From: Liriodendron chinense
Taxonomy: Eukaryota; Streptophyta; Magnoliopsida; Magnoliales; Magnoliaceae
Assembly (NCBI GenBank): GCA_003013855.2
Contig: PVNU02000868.1
Location: forward strand, 4,458,501 to 4,522,500
Direction of reading: 5' to 3'
Length of the DNA stretch: 64,000 nucleotides
Shown here: in pieces, positions 63,963-64,000 of the stretch
Position numbering within the stretch: the first letter of the stretch is position 1
Layout of the letters: each line of letters begins with the position of its first letter
Program-made: the position numbers and the translations under genes
Notes under the pieces: generated by a model
What the model saw: the letters and a program-made list of their open reading frames with translations, nothing else
The model's database searches: none
What the model was told of the DNA's origin: nothing

Positions 63963-64000
63963 TCAGCAGAAAACATGCATTAAACCGGTCTACCGACCGG
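63963..64000. other. right flank of element 3
   Basis: 38 bp continuing the DNA interrupted at 50635, possibly the CACTA element interior. CCGGTCTACCGACCGG at the end is a near-palindrome; too short to interpret. Confidence 0.4.

Noticed and set aside
1..64000. CRISPR arrays, bacterial operons, rRNA genes
   Set aside because: The window is plant nuclear repeat DNA; tandem repeats here have no repeat-spacer structure, and no rRNA-like sequence was seen.

Overview
This window is eukaryotic and almost certainly from a flowering plant with a large, repeat-rich nuclear genome. It holds no recognisable single-copy host gene. Almost everything is transposable-element DNA: three Ty3/gypsy elements of the Tat/Ogre type, several solo LTRs, CACTA, Mutator-like and PIF/Harbinger-like DNA elements, and many microsatellites. 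A palindromic 'GGTCCACTTGAG / GTGGGCCC' foldback repeat pervades the gaps. From memory it resembles repeats in magnoliid trees, but that taxonomic guess is weak.

Layout. (1) 1-~7056: right part of a degenerate Tat-type element on + (pol 1-3567, polypurine tract, 3' LTR at about 6562-7056). A spliced antisense gene with a PF04195-like (putative gypsy-type transposon) domain and a coiled-coil C-terminus lies at 3974-5974 on -. (2) 7057-8855: foldback repeats. (3) 8856-32634: a nested stack. An ~860-bp solo LTR (family X, target duplication AGAAT) is split by a 19,965-bp Ogre-like element on - (8967-28931, duplication GGCCC) and by a 2.9-kb solo LTR (29164-32111, duplication AAATG/AAACG). (4) 32640-40500: foldback, Mutator-like, Tourist-like and hAT-like short elements, then a second X solo LTR in the opposite orientation (39261-40143). 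(5) 40630-48365: a diverged tandem duplication (copies A and B) of non-coding DNA; copy B gained a 717-bp solo LTR and several short elements. (6) 48366-50635: AT-rich DNA, a CACTA terminus, a Mutator-like MITE with a perfect 9-bp duplication, and one unidentified exon-like stretch. (7) 50636-63957: a young, pol-less sister of the Ogre-like element on - (duplication GAAAG), inserted in the CACTA region.

How the Ogre-like pair works. Both copies carry ~1.5-kb LTRs with a TATA box and a TTGACTC array, a tRNA-Arg-type primer binding site, Gag, and a protease region whose active site is DNGS. The full-length copy has RT-RNaseH-second RNaseH-integrase behind a frame-preserving intron. An antisense gene encoding a plant mobile domain lies between pol and the 3' LTR. 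The full-length copy is dead: it has nonsense codons, frameshifts, an integrase Asp-to-Tyr change, a poly-G tract in the integrase and a deleted polypurine tract. The pol-less copy keeps Gag, primer site, polypurine tract and nearly identical LTRs, so it was probably mobilised in trans not long ago. All boundaries, counts and similarities were read by eye; no search or alignment was run.
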